In this document: positions 33,698 to 42,440 of the stretch, one piece after another
Layout: the number at the start of each line of letters is the position of its first letter
Numbering within the stretch: the stretch's first letter is position 1
DNA from: Armatimonadota bacterium
GTDB taxonomy: Bacteria; Armatimonadota; UBA5829
Direction of reading: 5' to 3'
Assembly: GCA_012522575.1 (NCBI GenBank)
Contig: JAAYKE010000025.1
Location: 1-61,117, forward strand
Length of the DNA stretch: 61,117 nucleotides
Notes under the pieces: generated by a model
The model's database searches: none
Seen by the model: only the letters and a program-made list of their open reading frames with translations
What the model was told of the DNA's origin: nothing
Program-made: the position numbers and the translations under genes

Positions 33698-36313
33698 CTA
33701 TGGTATTGCCAGTTTTGTTTTCAGTTGACCATCTTGCTCTGAGAATATCGCAAAACGCGCGGTAGTTTTCCCCAGCTTCATATAGATCGGCTTCAAAGCG
33801 CTGATGATCGTGTCTTTTCGACCGGATTTGGTAGTTACAGTGATGATAACCCTGTCCCCATCATCTTGTCGCTCCACCCTGGCGACCCCTTTTTCCCCTA
33901 TGTACGGCTCAATCACGGTGGCGTAGGTCGCCTCTGATCCCTCGTTAGGCTCCAGCAGATACCACAAATTGTTTGGATTGCCGGGCTTGTTGCGAGGCGG
34001 CTGAGTTCGAGCGAGGATAATATCGGACGGAGGGTTGAGCATATCGAACCGCACCCTCAGATCAATCGGCTCTTTGTGTATTTTCCAGGTGTCTACTACA
34101 TTATATGTAATAGCGGTCTGGTCTGCGGGATTCTTATCCCGTCGGACATCATAGAAATACTGATACCCTGTCGCGTTGGCGTATCCATCCTGGGCATATC
34201 CCAGATCGGCGTATAGCTCCACATCCTCCCCTGCAAGGGTGCCCTTTTTCTGATCGACCAGGTTCAGGGATTCGGTCTCGATTTCGCCTTCCGGCCCATG
34301 CAGGCTGTATAGATGCTCCGAGCCGCCCTTAACGCGGAAGATATCTACCACATAAAACCCGTCGGAATCGTCGAGATCCACCATAGAGATCGTGCGCTGG
34401 TAGAGTGAGCATTGAGGATACGGCATTCCTGCGTAGACCTCCGCCGCCGATGCTCCATCCCCATCGGCCACGAAATTGGCTTTGCCTACCCGGTTTCTTT
34501 CCTGCCTTTTGCGGTCTACCACAACGGTATTATGGGTGATGGTATGATCAGTCGACTCGGAACGATGCGCCCAGTGCGTGGCAAATTCCGGATATCCGTG
34601 GTCCGGCAGCAGGGATAGTCCATACCCAAAGAGTTCGATGTTGAGGGTATCCCTGTGTCCGTGGCCGACATTGCGCCCGTAATACAGGGACAATGCGCGG
34701 GCGTTCTTGCCGCTGCCCTGTCGCAGAATCGCGCAGCCATAGCTTGGCATATCGTCCGTCCTGGGAACCCACGGCCCGTGCTTCTTTATTACTGCCTCGA
34801 TTTCCTTGGATAGTGCGTTCGGGTCTGATTCAAAGACGCCGCCGTGCATATCGGCCTTGTTTCCGTTAATCAGATAAGCCATCTGTGCGAAGAACGGGTC
34901 TTTGAACGTCTTGAACGCATACACCGTATCGGACAAGCTGACTCCGGACAGTCCCGGGGACCCGGTCGAACCTGTGTCGCCGATATCGGGCACGAATTTG
35001 TCGATGCATATCAGCCTGAGCGGAGCTTCGAACATCTTCTTGAATTTCGGGTAGCTTACGAACGAATTGCGCGTATACTTTCCGTAGATTTGCAGGGCTT
35101 CAGAGATGGTTCTGAACTTCACGCGCCAGATGGCATTATATCCCGGAGACGCCTCGTTGCCCATGCCGTCATCGTCTACGATCTCCGTGAACAGACGAGT
35201 CATATTGCCGCCCTCTATGCCGACCCCGCGAACTCCATCGGCAAACAGCCAGTCCAGCCACTGGTCAGTAAACCTGGGATCGTCCAATACAATAGCGGCA
35301 AGTGTCATGGAATACTGGTGCATTCCCTCGTTGCCGGATATGTTAGCTGAGATAATCTCGTCGTGAACCTCATGTAGAATGTTCTTTTCGCACAGCGCGC
35401 GCATATCCGCCGCCGTCACCTCTTTGCCGGCGAGCTTTGATACGTCGGCGAGCAACGTCGGATCATCCAGAGCAGGGTATATCGAATCATAGGCAAGGCA
35501 GAGCTTGTCCGCAACTCCCGTCTCCCATATACAGCCAAACACTTTCCCGCGTTTCGTGCCGCCGTCGCTGTTGTAAAAACCCTGTTCCGCCCAGATATTG
35601 AGGTCCATATCAGGATAGAAATCGGCGATCCGGTAGAGCATCACCGCAGCTTTGCGCGCGTATTTCAAGTCACCTGTATACAACCAGGCAGTATGCAGCA
35701 TCCCAAGCACGCTCAGCGACACTGTCCAACTCCCGTAGTGCCCATAGTAGCCGATCATTCGATAGACGTTGCCATCGGCGTCTTTCCAGCCAAATGTGTC
35801 ATCGACCGCGTAGGTATGCAGCGGGTCCGTCGGGTCGGGGTGATCTGCATTAAACAGCAGCGATTTGTCCGCTTTTTCGTAGCAAAATATCCCGTTTTCA
35901 TCCTTGCCGCTGTCGTAGAATTTCTTGAAGTCGTTTTTAGGAAATAGCTCTCCGCAGCTTGGGCACTCGATCTTCCAGGGCTTTGCAAGTAGGTCGATCT
36001 TCCACGGGTAGTTGCCGAACTTTTTGACATCGTTGCCGCAGTTAGGGCAGCCGTGGGTCAGGCTGACATCAATTCCGCGCGGAATCGACTGCGGCGTGAT
36101 CATATCCCACAAATAATCATCTGACAAATTTGCATATACATCGGCTTGTTCGACCAACTTCTTGCTGGCCGCGGCAGCCCAATCGTAACGCTGGATATTT
36201 CGTCGGGCGTTTGCCACCCGTTCGGACGTATAGTAAGTTGAGCATGTTTTTGCTGATGCCGAGGTGGCAATCAGAAGAGTGGCAAGGGAAGCGAAAATAA
36301 TCTGTGTTGTCAA
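33698..36313 (-). CDS. Secreted heparinase II/III-like polysaccharide lyase
   Basis: 871 aa. Signal peptide 1-21; residues 80-125 hold two CxxC pairs (C89/C92, C117/C120) that form a zinc-ribbon-like knuckle; about 150-440 are an (alpha/alpha) toroid; about 540-870 are the beta-sandwich with NVGHGHRDTLNIELFGYGLSL and DHTITHNTVVVD, typical of heparinase II/III-type lyases. It likely cleaves an acidic polysaccharide outside the cell. The frame extends to 36370, but the TTG at 36313 has a perfect AAGGAGG upstream and starts the signal peptide, so it is chosen. Neighbouring secreted hydrolases suggest a glycan-degrading cluster. Confidence 0.87.
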   Translation of the reverse strand: MTTQIIFASLATLLIATSASAKTCSTYYTSERVANARRNIQRYDWAAAASKKLVEQADVYANLSDDYLWDMITPQSIPRGIDVSLTHGCPNCGNDVKKFGNYPWKIDLLAKPWKIECPSCGELFPKNDFKKFYDSGKDENGIFCYEKADKSLLFNADHPDPTDPLHTYAVDDTFGWKDADGNVYRMIGYYGHYGSWTVSLSVLGMLHTAWLYTGDLKYARKAAVMLYRIADFYPDMDLNIWAEQGFYNSDGGTKRGKVFGCIWETGVADKLCLAYDSIYPALDDPTLLADVSKLAGKEVTAADMRALCEKNILHEVHDEIISANISGNEGMHQYSMTLAAIVLDDPRFTDQWLDWLFADGVRGVGIEGGNMTRLFTEIVDDDGMGNEASPGYNAIWRVKFRTISEALQIYGKYTRNSFVSYPKFKKMFEAPLRLICIDKFVPDIGDTGSTGSPGLSGVSLSDTVYAFKTFKDPFFAQMAYLINGNKADMHGGVFESDPNALSKEIEAVIKKHGPWVPRTDDMPSYGCAILRQGSGKNARALSLYYGRNVGHGHRDTLNIELFGYGLSLLPDHGYPEFATHWAHRSESTDHTITHNTVVVDRKRQERNRVGKANFVADGDGASAAEVYAGMPYPQCSLYQRTISMVDLDDSDGFYVVDIFRVKGGSEHLYSLHGPEGEIETESLNLVDQKKGTLAGEDVELYADLGYAQDGYANATGYQYFYDVRRDKNPADQTAITYNVVDTWKIHKEPIDLRVRFDMLNPPSDIILARTQPPRNKPGNPNNLWYLLEPNEGSEATYATVIEPYIGEKGVARVERQDDGDRVIITVTTKSGRKDTIISALKPIYMKLGKTTARFAIFSEQDGQLKTKLAIP

Positions 36314-36572
36314 AAAAGGACCTCCTTCGGAAACAGAAATCCGAATCGAGTATCGAAATTGCACCATCAAGAGCTTATTAGGCTAACCGGCAGCTTCATC
36401 CTCTAATATATTTGTAACAGTTATTATTACGCAAAGTGTGAGCAAATGGTCTCCGTGTCTGTGTCCGGCTGGTTTGAAATAGTATAATTTAGGGTAGAGG
36501 CGATTGTCACTATTCCGGATGACTATATCTGGATGTGACCTATGCCGAATGCGATATTCTGGGAGGTTAGAG

Positions 36573-37040
36573 ATGAAGGGCAACGAAAAGATCATCGAGC
36601 AACTCAACAAACTGCTTGCAGAGGAATTGACGGCTATTAACCAGTATTTCGTTCATGCCGAGCTTTGCGAAGACTGGGGCTATGAGCCTCTGCACGAGGC
36701 AACCAAGAAGCGATCCATCTCTGAAATGAAACACGCGGAAACCCTTATCGAGAGAATTATCTTTCTCGAAGGCAAACCCATCGTCAGCAAGCTAAACGAA
36801 ATCCGCATCGGATCGGAAATACCTGAGATGTATCGTAACGATCTTGGGATGGAGTGCGGCGCGGTCAAAGACTACAACGAAGCGATAAAACTGGCCGCCG
36901 AGCTGGGAGACAATAACACCAAACGCATCCTGGAAGCTATTCTAAAAGACGAAGAAGAGCATATCGATGATCTGGAAGCCCAACTCGACCAGATAGAGCA
37001 GATGGGCATAGCAAACTACCTGGCTCATCAGATCAGGTAG
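36573..37040 (+). CDS. bfr: Bacterioferritin
   Basis: Iron-storage and ferroxidase protein forming a haem-containing 24-mer. 155 aa. The di-iron ligands E18, E51, H54, E94, E127 and H130 and the haem ligand M52 all sit at the family positions. Starts at ATG 36573 with GGAGG upstream; the longer frame to 36504 is not supported. A TATAAT at 36483-36488 about 85 bases upstream is a possible -10 element, with a poor -35. Confidence 0.95.
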   Translation: MKGNEKIIEQLNKLLAEELTAINQYFVHAELCEDWGYEPLHEATKKRSISEMKHAETLIERIIFLEGKPIVSKLNEIRIGSEIPEMYRNDLGMECGAVKDYNEAIKLAAELGDNNTKRILEAILKDEEEHIDDLEAQLDQIEQMGIANYLAHQIR

Positions 37041-37132
37041 CGGATTGGGTTAGCAACAGGCGACTTCGAACATAAGCGCAGTAGCCTACCTCTTTCTCGG
37101 ATTGCTCGGAAACAAGATGACATAGGAACGAT

Positions 37133-37160
37133 GGCGGGGTGGCTCGGACATCACCCCGCC
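37133..37160. terminator. GC-rich hairpin between convergent genes
   Basis: Perfect 9-bp stem GGCGGGGTG/CACCCCGCC with a 10-base loop between bfr and the SGNH hydrolase gene. No T-tract, so the terminator role is only likely. Confidence 0.5.
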
Positions 37161-37205
37161 CGATCATCAATCCAAGCCTGCCGGGTAGCATTCGGCGCTG
37201 TTTGG

Positions 37206-38438
37206 CTAACGCACGCGTCTTAAGCTCCACTGCCAGACCCGCGACCACGCTGCCCTGTTGATCCGATCAATCTCCCGTTGATCTGTGATGGAATCCAGTT
37301 TATCCAACAACGCCTGTTTTTCTGCATTTGCAGCAGAAGGAATGTTTGCCAGTTGAACCTGTCTCCATCGAGAATAATAGACAGATTCCTGCTCACGGGA
37401 CAAATTATTGACTTCGCCGGCCAGTTTTTTCCACGGGCCGGGAGCATACGCCAGGTTGACCCCTGCGGCTAGTTCGTCCGCATCATACGTGCCTGCGTTG
37501 AAATCTCCCAATCTGCCGCCCGTGACGGTCAATTTCCACTTGCCTGCTGCAAGGCCGGTCACTTTGAATAAATAGTTGTTGATCTCATTGAATGCGGTAA
37601 AGTATTTTACTGCCGCTATCGCGCTGTCATCGAGATAGATCGGCAGGGCGGCGTCTTCGCGAGTGAAATATACCGAATCTACTCCGACCCGCAGCTTTGA
37701 GATGCGGCATCGCTGCGCGTTGACTTTGTTCGATTTTACATCAATCGTAAGCTGAGACGCCTGAGACTCGCAGCCAAGGGCCTTGATCAACCCATAGGCC
37801 ATCACCATGTGGCCATTTGGCTGCGGATGCACTCCATCGTTCATCATCACAAACTCCGAATCTGCGGTCTTCGCGGCGTCGAGTGTCCGCAGCATTGGAT
37901 CGTGGATGTTATAGCACGCTATGTTGCGCTGCTTTGCAAACTCACACAACTGAGCGGCGAACTTTCCGAGAGTGTCGTTGTAACCCTTCAACCTTGCCGC
38001 TTTGCTTTCATCTACGCAGCCGGCGGTGAGCAGCACTACTTTGATCCGCTTTTCCTGCAGCGTATCGACAAGTTCGGTGATCGCGTTAATATAACGGTCG
38101 TATATTTTCTGGTCGTATGCTGTGACCCCTGCATCGTTCATTCCGTAGCAGATGCTGACCAGATTCGGTTTGAGGTCGAGGACATCGCGCTGCAGTCGTC
38201 TATTGCCGCCAACTGCGGTATCGCTAACCCATCCCGCGTTGCGAAAGACTATCTTTACGCCCGGATTGCGGAGCGCGAAATAGTTCATAACATATCTTGT
38301 GTAGACTCTCTGCTCGGTGATGCTGTCACCAAAAAACACCATCGTATCCCCGGATTTGAGCAGGCAATCCGCATTCGCTCCCAGGCTGACCGCAAGCAAG
38401 GCGGATACAGCAGCGATTTTCGCAAACCAGTTTAACAT
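37206..38438 (-). CDS. Secreted SGNH/GDSL-family hydrolase
   Basis: 410 aa. Signal peptide 1-23; catalytic domain about 24-240 with the four SGNH blocks: FFGDSITEQ (Ser), a Gly/Asn region VSICYGMNDAG, and DGVHPQPNGH (Asp/His). A C-terminal region of about 170 aa follows, with a beta-rich part and helical end; it may bind a substrate. Likely an esterase acting on decorated polysaccharides. Good Shine-Dalgarno GGGAGGAAG upstream of ATG. Confidence 0.88.
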   Translation of the reverse strand: MLNWFAKIAAVSALLAVSLGANADCLLKSGDTMVFFGDSITEQRVYTRYVMNYFALRNPGVKIVFRNAGWVSDTAVGGNRRLQRDVLDLKPNLVSICYGMNDAGVTAYDQKIYDRYINAITELVDTLQEKRIKVVLLTAGCVDESKAARLKGYNDTLGKFAAQLCEFAKQRNIACYNIHDPMLRTLDAAKTADSEFVMMNDGVHPQPNGHMVMAYGLIKALGCESQASQLTIDVKSNKVNAQRCRISKLRVGVDSVYFTREDAALPIYLDDSAIAAVKYFTAFNEINNYLFKVTGLAAGKWKLTVTGGRLGDFNAGTYDADELAAGVNLAYAPGPWKKLAGEVNNLSREQESVYYSRWRQVQLANIPSAANAEKQALLDKLDSITDQREIDRINRAAWSRVWQWSLRRVR

Positions 38439-38675
38439 TATCTTCCTCCCGACAAATATACCCGCAAGCGCGCATATTCAGATGTGCTACCGTTAGCAAT
38501 AAGCTCGATCGCATCTGGCCGACTCATCGATATAGAGCCTTGATCTATACAACTTTCAACCAATAATTCTCCCCTGAGGCCGGGCATCCCTTTGTCTTTG
38601 TGCAAATGGGAGATAATGGCCGAATGCGTGAGCGGAAATTTGCATCGTGAGGCGTGCTTGAAATCGCCTTTTTGC

Positions 38676-38705
38676 TTGACAATAAACGCGGCTGCGTGGT
38701 AGATT
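38676..38705 (+). promoter_or_regulatory. Promoter of the tRNA-Gln gene
   Basis: TTGACA (38676-38681), an 18-base spacer and TAGATT (38700-38705), placed about 12 bases before the tRNA. Good -35, fair -10. From 38439 to here there is no other recognisable gene. Confidence 0.6.
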
Positions 38706-38717
38706 TATTTCATACGC

Positions 38718-38793
38718 TGCCGACTAGCTCAACTGGCAGAGCGTCTGACTCTGGATCAGAAGGTTCTAGGTTCAAGCCCTAGGTCGGCAGCCA
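38718..38793 (+). tRNA. tRNA-Gln (CUG anticodon)
   Basis: Full cloverleaf of 76 bases: acceptor TGCCGAC/GTCGGCA, D stem GCTC/GAGC, anticodon stem TCTGA/TCAGA with loop CTCTGGA (CTG at 38751-38753), T stem CTAGG/CCTAG, G73 and encoded CCA. The U1-A72 pair and G73 match the identity elements known for bacterial GlnRS recognition, consistent with the glnS gene at 15850. A small accessory island begins immediately downstream. Confidence 0.96.
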
Positions 38794-38843
38794 AATGTTA
38801 TCCTCCAATGTTTGACATCCATCCCGCCTACGAGTTTGCGCAT

Positions 38844-38892
38844 ACCGCATGCGGTGTATTGGGTAGAAAGCCGCTCAGCATTTTGATATAAT
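38844..38892 (+). promoter_or_regulatory. Palindrome plus extended -10 element upstream of the HARE-HTH gene
   Basis: A perfect 12-bp palindrome ACCGCATGCGGT (38844-38855) sits about 30 bases before a TGATATAAT extended -10 (TATAAT at 38887-38892). It could be an operator for regulation of the downstream gene; the binding protein is unknown. Confidence 0.4.
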
Positions 38893-39003
38893 CACCACAT
38901 CGGCAGGTGGGCAAGCAAGTGCTGGGCTTTATTGCGCTCTAAGCCCGCCAGATTCCAGCCTGAAATCAAATGATTGGCAAAATAGCCAGAGAGGGGTATC
39001 GCC

Positions 39004-39933
39004 ATGTCAAAACTGACTTTTTTGCAGCTTGCTCAGAAAGTCCTCGCAGAAGAGAATCGGGCGATGTCGCCGCAAGATATATGGGATACAGCGGTGATGA
39101 AAGGTTACGATAAACTACTTGGGTCTCAAGGCAAGACACCCTGGAACTCTCTCGGAGCGAGGCTCTACGTGGATGTTCGAGATAACCCAGACAGTGCATT
39201 TGCCGTTACGAACTCGAGGCCGAAAAGCTTTTATTTGAAAGATGCAGGCATAGATAATACTATTACTACTATACCTGTTACGGTGTCACACTCAAAGCCG
39301 AGTTACTTAGAAAAGGATTTGCACCCGTTCCTGGTCTACTACGGGCACAACTACCTGAAGGCTCACATTAAAACCATTGCTGCCCAGCGCTCAGAAAAGA
39401 AGGAGTTCGGAGAGTGGGTTCACCCTGACGCAGTGGGGTGTTATTTCTCATTTCAAGATTGGGCAGATGAAGTTGTGGAAGTAAGCTCGGTTTTCGGGCA
39501 CTCCTCTATACGAATTTTTTCATTTGAACTTAAGCGCGACCTCAATTTCTCAAACCTCAGAGAAGCTTTTTTTCAAGCAGTGTCGAATTCATCCTGGGCC
39601 AATGAAGGTTATCTGGTTGCAGCAAATATAGATAGAAATGATGATTTTCGGGCCGAACTCAAGCGACTGTCAGCAGCGTTTGGCATAGGAGTCATTGATC
39701 TGGACATCGCAGACCCCGATGCCACAGAGATTATTCTGCCGGCCCTGTCTAAAGACTATTTGGATTGGGTGACTGTGAATAAGCTGACCATGAACCCCGA
39801 TTTTCGAGAGTTCCTGAGAAGAGTCAAAAACGATATCTCTACTCGTGAGTTACGCAAAGAAGGCTACGACGAGGTAAAGAGTCGGGATGATTTGCTGATG
39901 GCTTACGAAAAGCTGGTATCAATACCTAAGTAG
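39004..39933 (+). CDS. HARE-HTH domain protein (HrgA/COG2958-like)
   Basis: 309 aa. Residues 1-75 are a HARE-HTH winged-helix domain (LTFLQLAQKVLAEENRAMSPQDIW, NSLGARLYVDVRD), found in restriction endonucleases, RNA polymerase delta and some chromatin proteins. The rest (LHPFLVYYGHNYLKAHIKTI, GEWVHPDAVG, VEVSSVFGHSSIRIFSFELK) matches the HrgA-like group, with a restriction-endonuclease-like core suggested by FSFELKR and EGYLVAAN. Helicobacter hrgA replaces a restriction system; a DNA-targeting role here is inference. The gene sits beside tRNA-Gln and an operator-like palindrome, in an accessory region. Confidence 0.75.
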   Translation: MSKLTFLQLAQKVLAEENRAMSPQDIWDTAVMKGYDKLLGSQGKTPWNSLGARLYVDVRDNPDSAFAVTNSRPKSFYLKDAGIDNTITTIPVTVSHSKPSYLEKDLHPFLVYYGHNYLKAHIKTIAAQRSEKKEFGEWVHPDAVGCYFSFQDWADEVVEVSSVFGHSSIRIFSFELKRDLNFSNLREAFFQAVSNSSWANEGYLVAANIDRNDDFRAELKRLSAAFGIGVIDLDIADPDATEIILPALSKDYLDWVTVNKLTMNPDFREFLRRVKNDISTRELRKEGYDEVKSRDDLLMAYEKLVSIPK

Positions 39934-40005
39934 AATGGCAAACAAAGTCGACTATGATAGTCGCAGCTCTTAGTTTTTGAGTGAGGGCGCGTATTGCTAC
40001 GCACT

Positions 40006-40587
40006 TCACTTATTTTCATAGTAAATTCTCGGCGTGTCGGTGGCGTAGGGGTTTCTCCAGCTTTGCGAACTATATTTGCTGCCATAATCGCTGTATGGGT
40101 TCATCAGGTTGTTGCCATGCTTGCTGCCGTACAGACCATAAGGGTTTGATATGCTCTCCGGGTCATATTTGTTAGTCGATAGCTTTCCCAGATACGTGCC
40201 GTCTGCAGCGTAGATTTTCGGGGTATCAAAGGCATATCCATTTGTGGCAGAAGTAGCGCTATACCTGTTGCCAAATGCGCTGTATGGGTTGGTCACAGTA
40301 TTTCCGTAGCGGCTTCCGTATTGGCCATACTTATTGGATATGCTGTCCGGGTCGTATTTGTTTTCGGACAATCTGCCAAGGTAGACATAATCGTTTGCAC
40401 GAACAGGCGAGCGATTTGAGCCTGTAGAGCATCCAATAAACGTTGAGGAAGTCCAGGAACTCGCACGGTAATCGACAGGTTTGGAGATATTGCTGGTTGA
40501 TGAATTAGTCTGCGCCAGACATATAGAAGCGCAAAGAAGAGCCGATATTACAAACGTAGTCACTACTGCAACTCGATACCGTGCCAT
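40006..40587 (-). CDS. Secreted NPYG-repeat protein of unknown function
   Basis: 193 aa with a signal peptide (about 1-25). Two repeats of about 70 residues, each opening with YLG(R/K)LSxNKYDP(D/E)SIS followed by NxYGxYGSxxG and NPYSxYGxxYS-type runs, ending NPYATDTPRIYYENK. Such Tyr/Gly/Asn-rich repeats occur in widely distributed uncharacterised proteins. No catalytic motif is visible. The ATG is preceded by AAGGAGAG. It separates the HARE-HTH gene from the PIN/XRE module. Confidence 0.7.
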   Translation of the reverse strand: MARYRVAVVTTFVISALLCASICLAQTNSSTSNISKPVDYRASSWTSSTFIGCSTGSNRSPVRANDYVYLGRLSENKYDPDSISNKYGQYGSRYGNTVTNPYSAFGNRYSATSATNGYAFDTPKIYAADGTYLGKLSTNKYDPESISNPYGLYGSKHGNNLMNPYSDYGSKYSSQSWRNPYATDTPRIYYENK

Positions 40588-40758
40588 GATTTCTCTCCTT
40601 TCAACTAATGCGGCGTCTACGCATAACAAGTTGCTCGGCAAATATGACAATCTATTTGGAGTATACCCACCCATTGTAATCCAGTCAACATATCAACCGC
40701 GCCGTGCCGATAACTGGTTTTGGTGGGTCTTTGTTTCGCTTTGATATTCAAGTAGAGC

Positions 40759-41280
40759 CTATTGCCGCCAGTCTTGTATCAGCCTTGCCCAATCGCTGCG
40801 CCGGGTGCGTAGCTTTTTCTGAATCTCTTCCAGGGCACTGGCTGCGTCCTGCCTGTTGATGATTTCTTGGTCTACGAGTTCGATTAGAATATGATGTGTG
40901 TCCAGAACTTCTACACCTTGCTCGCAAGCGGTTCGGCGCAAGGCGGCATCCCTTGTCACTAGGGGGATTTTATTGTCTCTTGCATACACAAGGCAGGAAA
41001 GATCCGGCACGGAGGGCCCAATATAGCACTGTGCCAAGCCAGCTATATCTTCTACTTGAGCGGGGGTGAGCGCAACTACTTCAAGGCCCATTTGCTTGAG
41101 CAATGGCAAGTTCGACGTTTTCAGTTCTCTTTCTATAAAGTCGGTCACGACCCAGCGATATTTAAGACGGAATATCAGGCCAAGAATTTGAGCGGCCTCG
41201 AAATCGAAGATGAAAACGGAGTCCAACACGATTTCGTTCAGCGCGTCATTTCCTATGAGCCCATCCTTGCGCTCCACCAA
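40759..41280 (-). CDS. PIN-domain protein (DUF3368-like), putative toxin partner
   Basis: 173 aa. PIN nuclease-fold acidic residues are visible: D20 in IVLDSVFIFDF, E52 in IERELK, D93 in VPDLSCLVYA and D111 in LVTRDAALR. PIN proteins of this branch act as RNA-cleaving toxins paired with small antitoxins. TTG start at 41280 follows GAGGGGA. It lies 34 bases after the end of the XRE/ImmA regulator gene on the same strand, so the two are likely one transcript with the regulator first. A toxin-antitoxin role is inference. Confidence 0.8.
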   Translation of the reverse strand: MVERKDGLIGNDALNEIVLDSVFIFDFEAAQILGLIFRLKYRWVVTDFIERELKTSNLPLLKQMGLEVVALTPAQVEDIAGLAQCYIGPSVPDLSCLVYARDNKIPLVTRDAALRRTACEQGVEVLDTHHILIELVDQEIINRQDAASALEEIQKKLRTRRSDWARLIQDWRQ

Positions 41281-41314
41281 TATTGCGTCCCCTCACACTC
41301 ACTATTAAGCTATA

Positions 41315-42388
41315 CTACTCGGCGACATCAACCTGGTCATCGTCCAATCCATCCAGCAGTTTACGATGCAGTTCTGAGATGGACACGCCTAGCAACTCGG
41401 CTGCGCGAGACTCTGATATTCTGCCATCCGTGTAAGCTCTCGCGACAAGCCGCCTATGTCGTGAAGTACACTCAAGCGGATAAGGGTCCCCGATTTCCTG
41501 CTTAGCCATGCCGCTTGCGTTTAACGACTTACATATGTTGCTAAATGCATTTTCGCTTAGTATTTTAAGGTCTTTAGCTCTGTAAAACCAGGCTTGAACA
41601 CTCAACCCGTATTTGCGTTTAAGCTCGCACAGTTCCATCGTGGTTATTCGAGCGCGATTCTCTCCAAGCTCAGATATTGCTCTGTTGGCAGGCACCAGAA
41701 ACGCACCCGCAAATCGATGGGCAGCTTTCTCCTGCTCCTTTTGCGGCCAGTCGACAGGGAAGTGCAAGACCAGATGCGCCAGTTCGTGCGCGAGGTCAAA
41801 TCTAAAGCGGTCGCCAGGCCGATCGCCATTGACGATAACTACCGGTATTTCCGCATCAGGGTATGTGCATCCATCAAAATTGCTGTAGCCATGCACGCAA
41901 ACAACCAGAATCCCCTTGTCCTCCAACAACTCCACCAAGTTCTCGATTGGGTAATCGGCCAGTTCCCAATGCTTTCTCAATTCCTCCGCACGGTTTTCAG
42001 CGTCAGATATATCGTTAATTGGTTTGACAACGGAATCAGGCAACTCAAGCGGCTTGTGCGCTTCGAGCGAAAAAATAGCTTCAGCCTCCAAATGTCGCTC
42101 GACTTGAAGAGACACATAACTTTGCAGCGCTCGCTTTTCTGTCTTTTTCATCGTTGAGCGCTTTCGATATGCGGGTTCTCCCAACTTGACGCTGATTCGC
42201 TGAAACAAAGCGCTGACTGAAGTATCCAAGGCGTCAGCAAGCGCGATCAACACCGATGAGCCTGGCATGTCCTTGTCGGTCTCATAGTTCGAAATCGCCT
42301 GTGCGGTAACACAGCCCATCTTCTCGGCTAGCGCACGAAGCGATAATCCTCTGGCCATCCTAATTTGCCTAATTCGTCCTCCCAGCAT
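41315..42388 (-). CDS. XRE-family HTH regulator fused to ImmA/IrrE metallopeptidase, with C-terminal HTH-like tail
   Basis: 357 aa. Residues 1-65 are an XRE HTH (GLSLRALAEKMGCVTAQAIS); about 140-290 are an ImmA/IrrE (DUF955, COG2856) zinc peptidase with HELAH at 201-205 and a downstream E220 that could be the third ligand. Residues about 314-345 (ARAYTDGRISESRAAELLGV) add a short helix-turn-helix that recalls UPF0175-type antitoxins, known to pair with DUF3368 PIN proteins, and a PIN gene follows here. Known relatives cleave or sense repressors in phage, stress and toxin-antitoxin settings. Promoter and operator lie directly upstream, suggesting autoregulation. ATG follows GGAGG. Confidence 0.88.
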   Translation of the reverse strand: MLGGRIRQIRMARGLSLRALAEKMGCVTAQAISNYETDKDMPGSSVLIALADALDTSVSALFQRISVKLGEPAYRKRSTMKKTEKRALQSYVSLQVERHLEAEAIFSLEAHKPLELPDSVVKPINDISDAENRAEELRKHWELADYPIENLVELLEDKGILVVCVHGYSNFDGCTYPDAEIPVVIVNGDRPGDRFRFDLAHELAHLVLHFPVDWPQKEQEKAAHRFAGAFLVPANRAISELGENRARITTMELCELKRKYGLSVQAWFYRAKDLKILSENAFSNICKSLNASGMAKQEIGDPYPLECTSRHRRLVARAYTDGRISESRAAELLGVSISELHRKLLDGLDDDQVDVAE

Positions 42389-42399
42389 ATCACTCCCTC

Positions 42400-42440
42400 C
42401 ACTTTACAAATATATCATGAATATCGGGGATTGTAAAGTG
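42400..42440 (-). promoter_or_regulatory. Operator-like inverted repeat and promoter of the XRE/ImmA-PIN module
   Basis: Perfect 10-bp arms CACTTTACAA (42400-42409) and TTGTAAAGTG (42431-42440), 21 bases apart, so centres are 31 bp apart, near three helical turns. On the minus strand a -35 TTTACA (42432-42437) and -10 TATATT (42409-42414) have a 17-base spacer; the -35 is in one arm and the -10 abuts the other. Binding of the XRE domain would block transcription; autoregulation is inferred. Confidence 0.75.
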
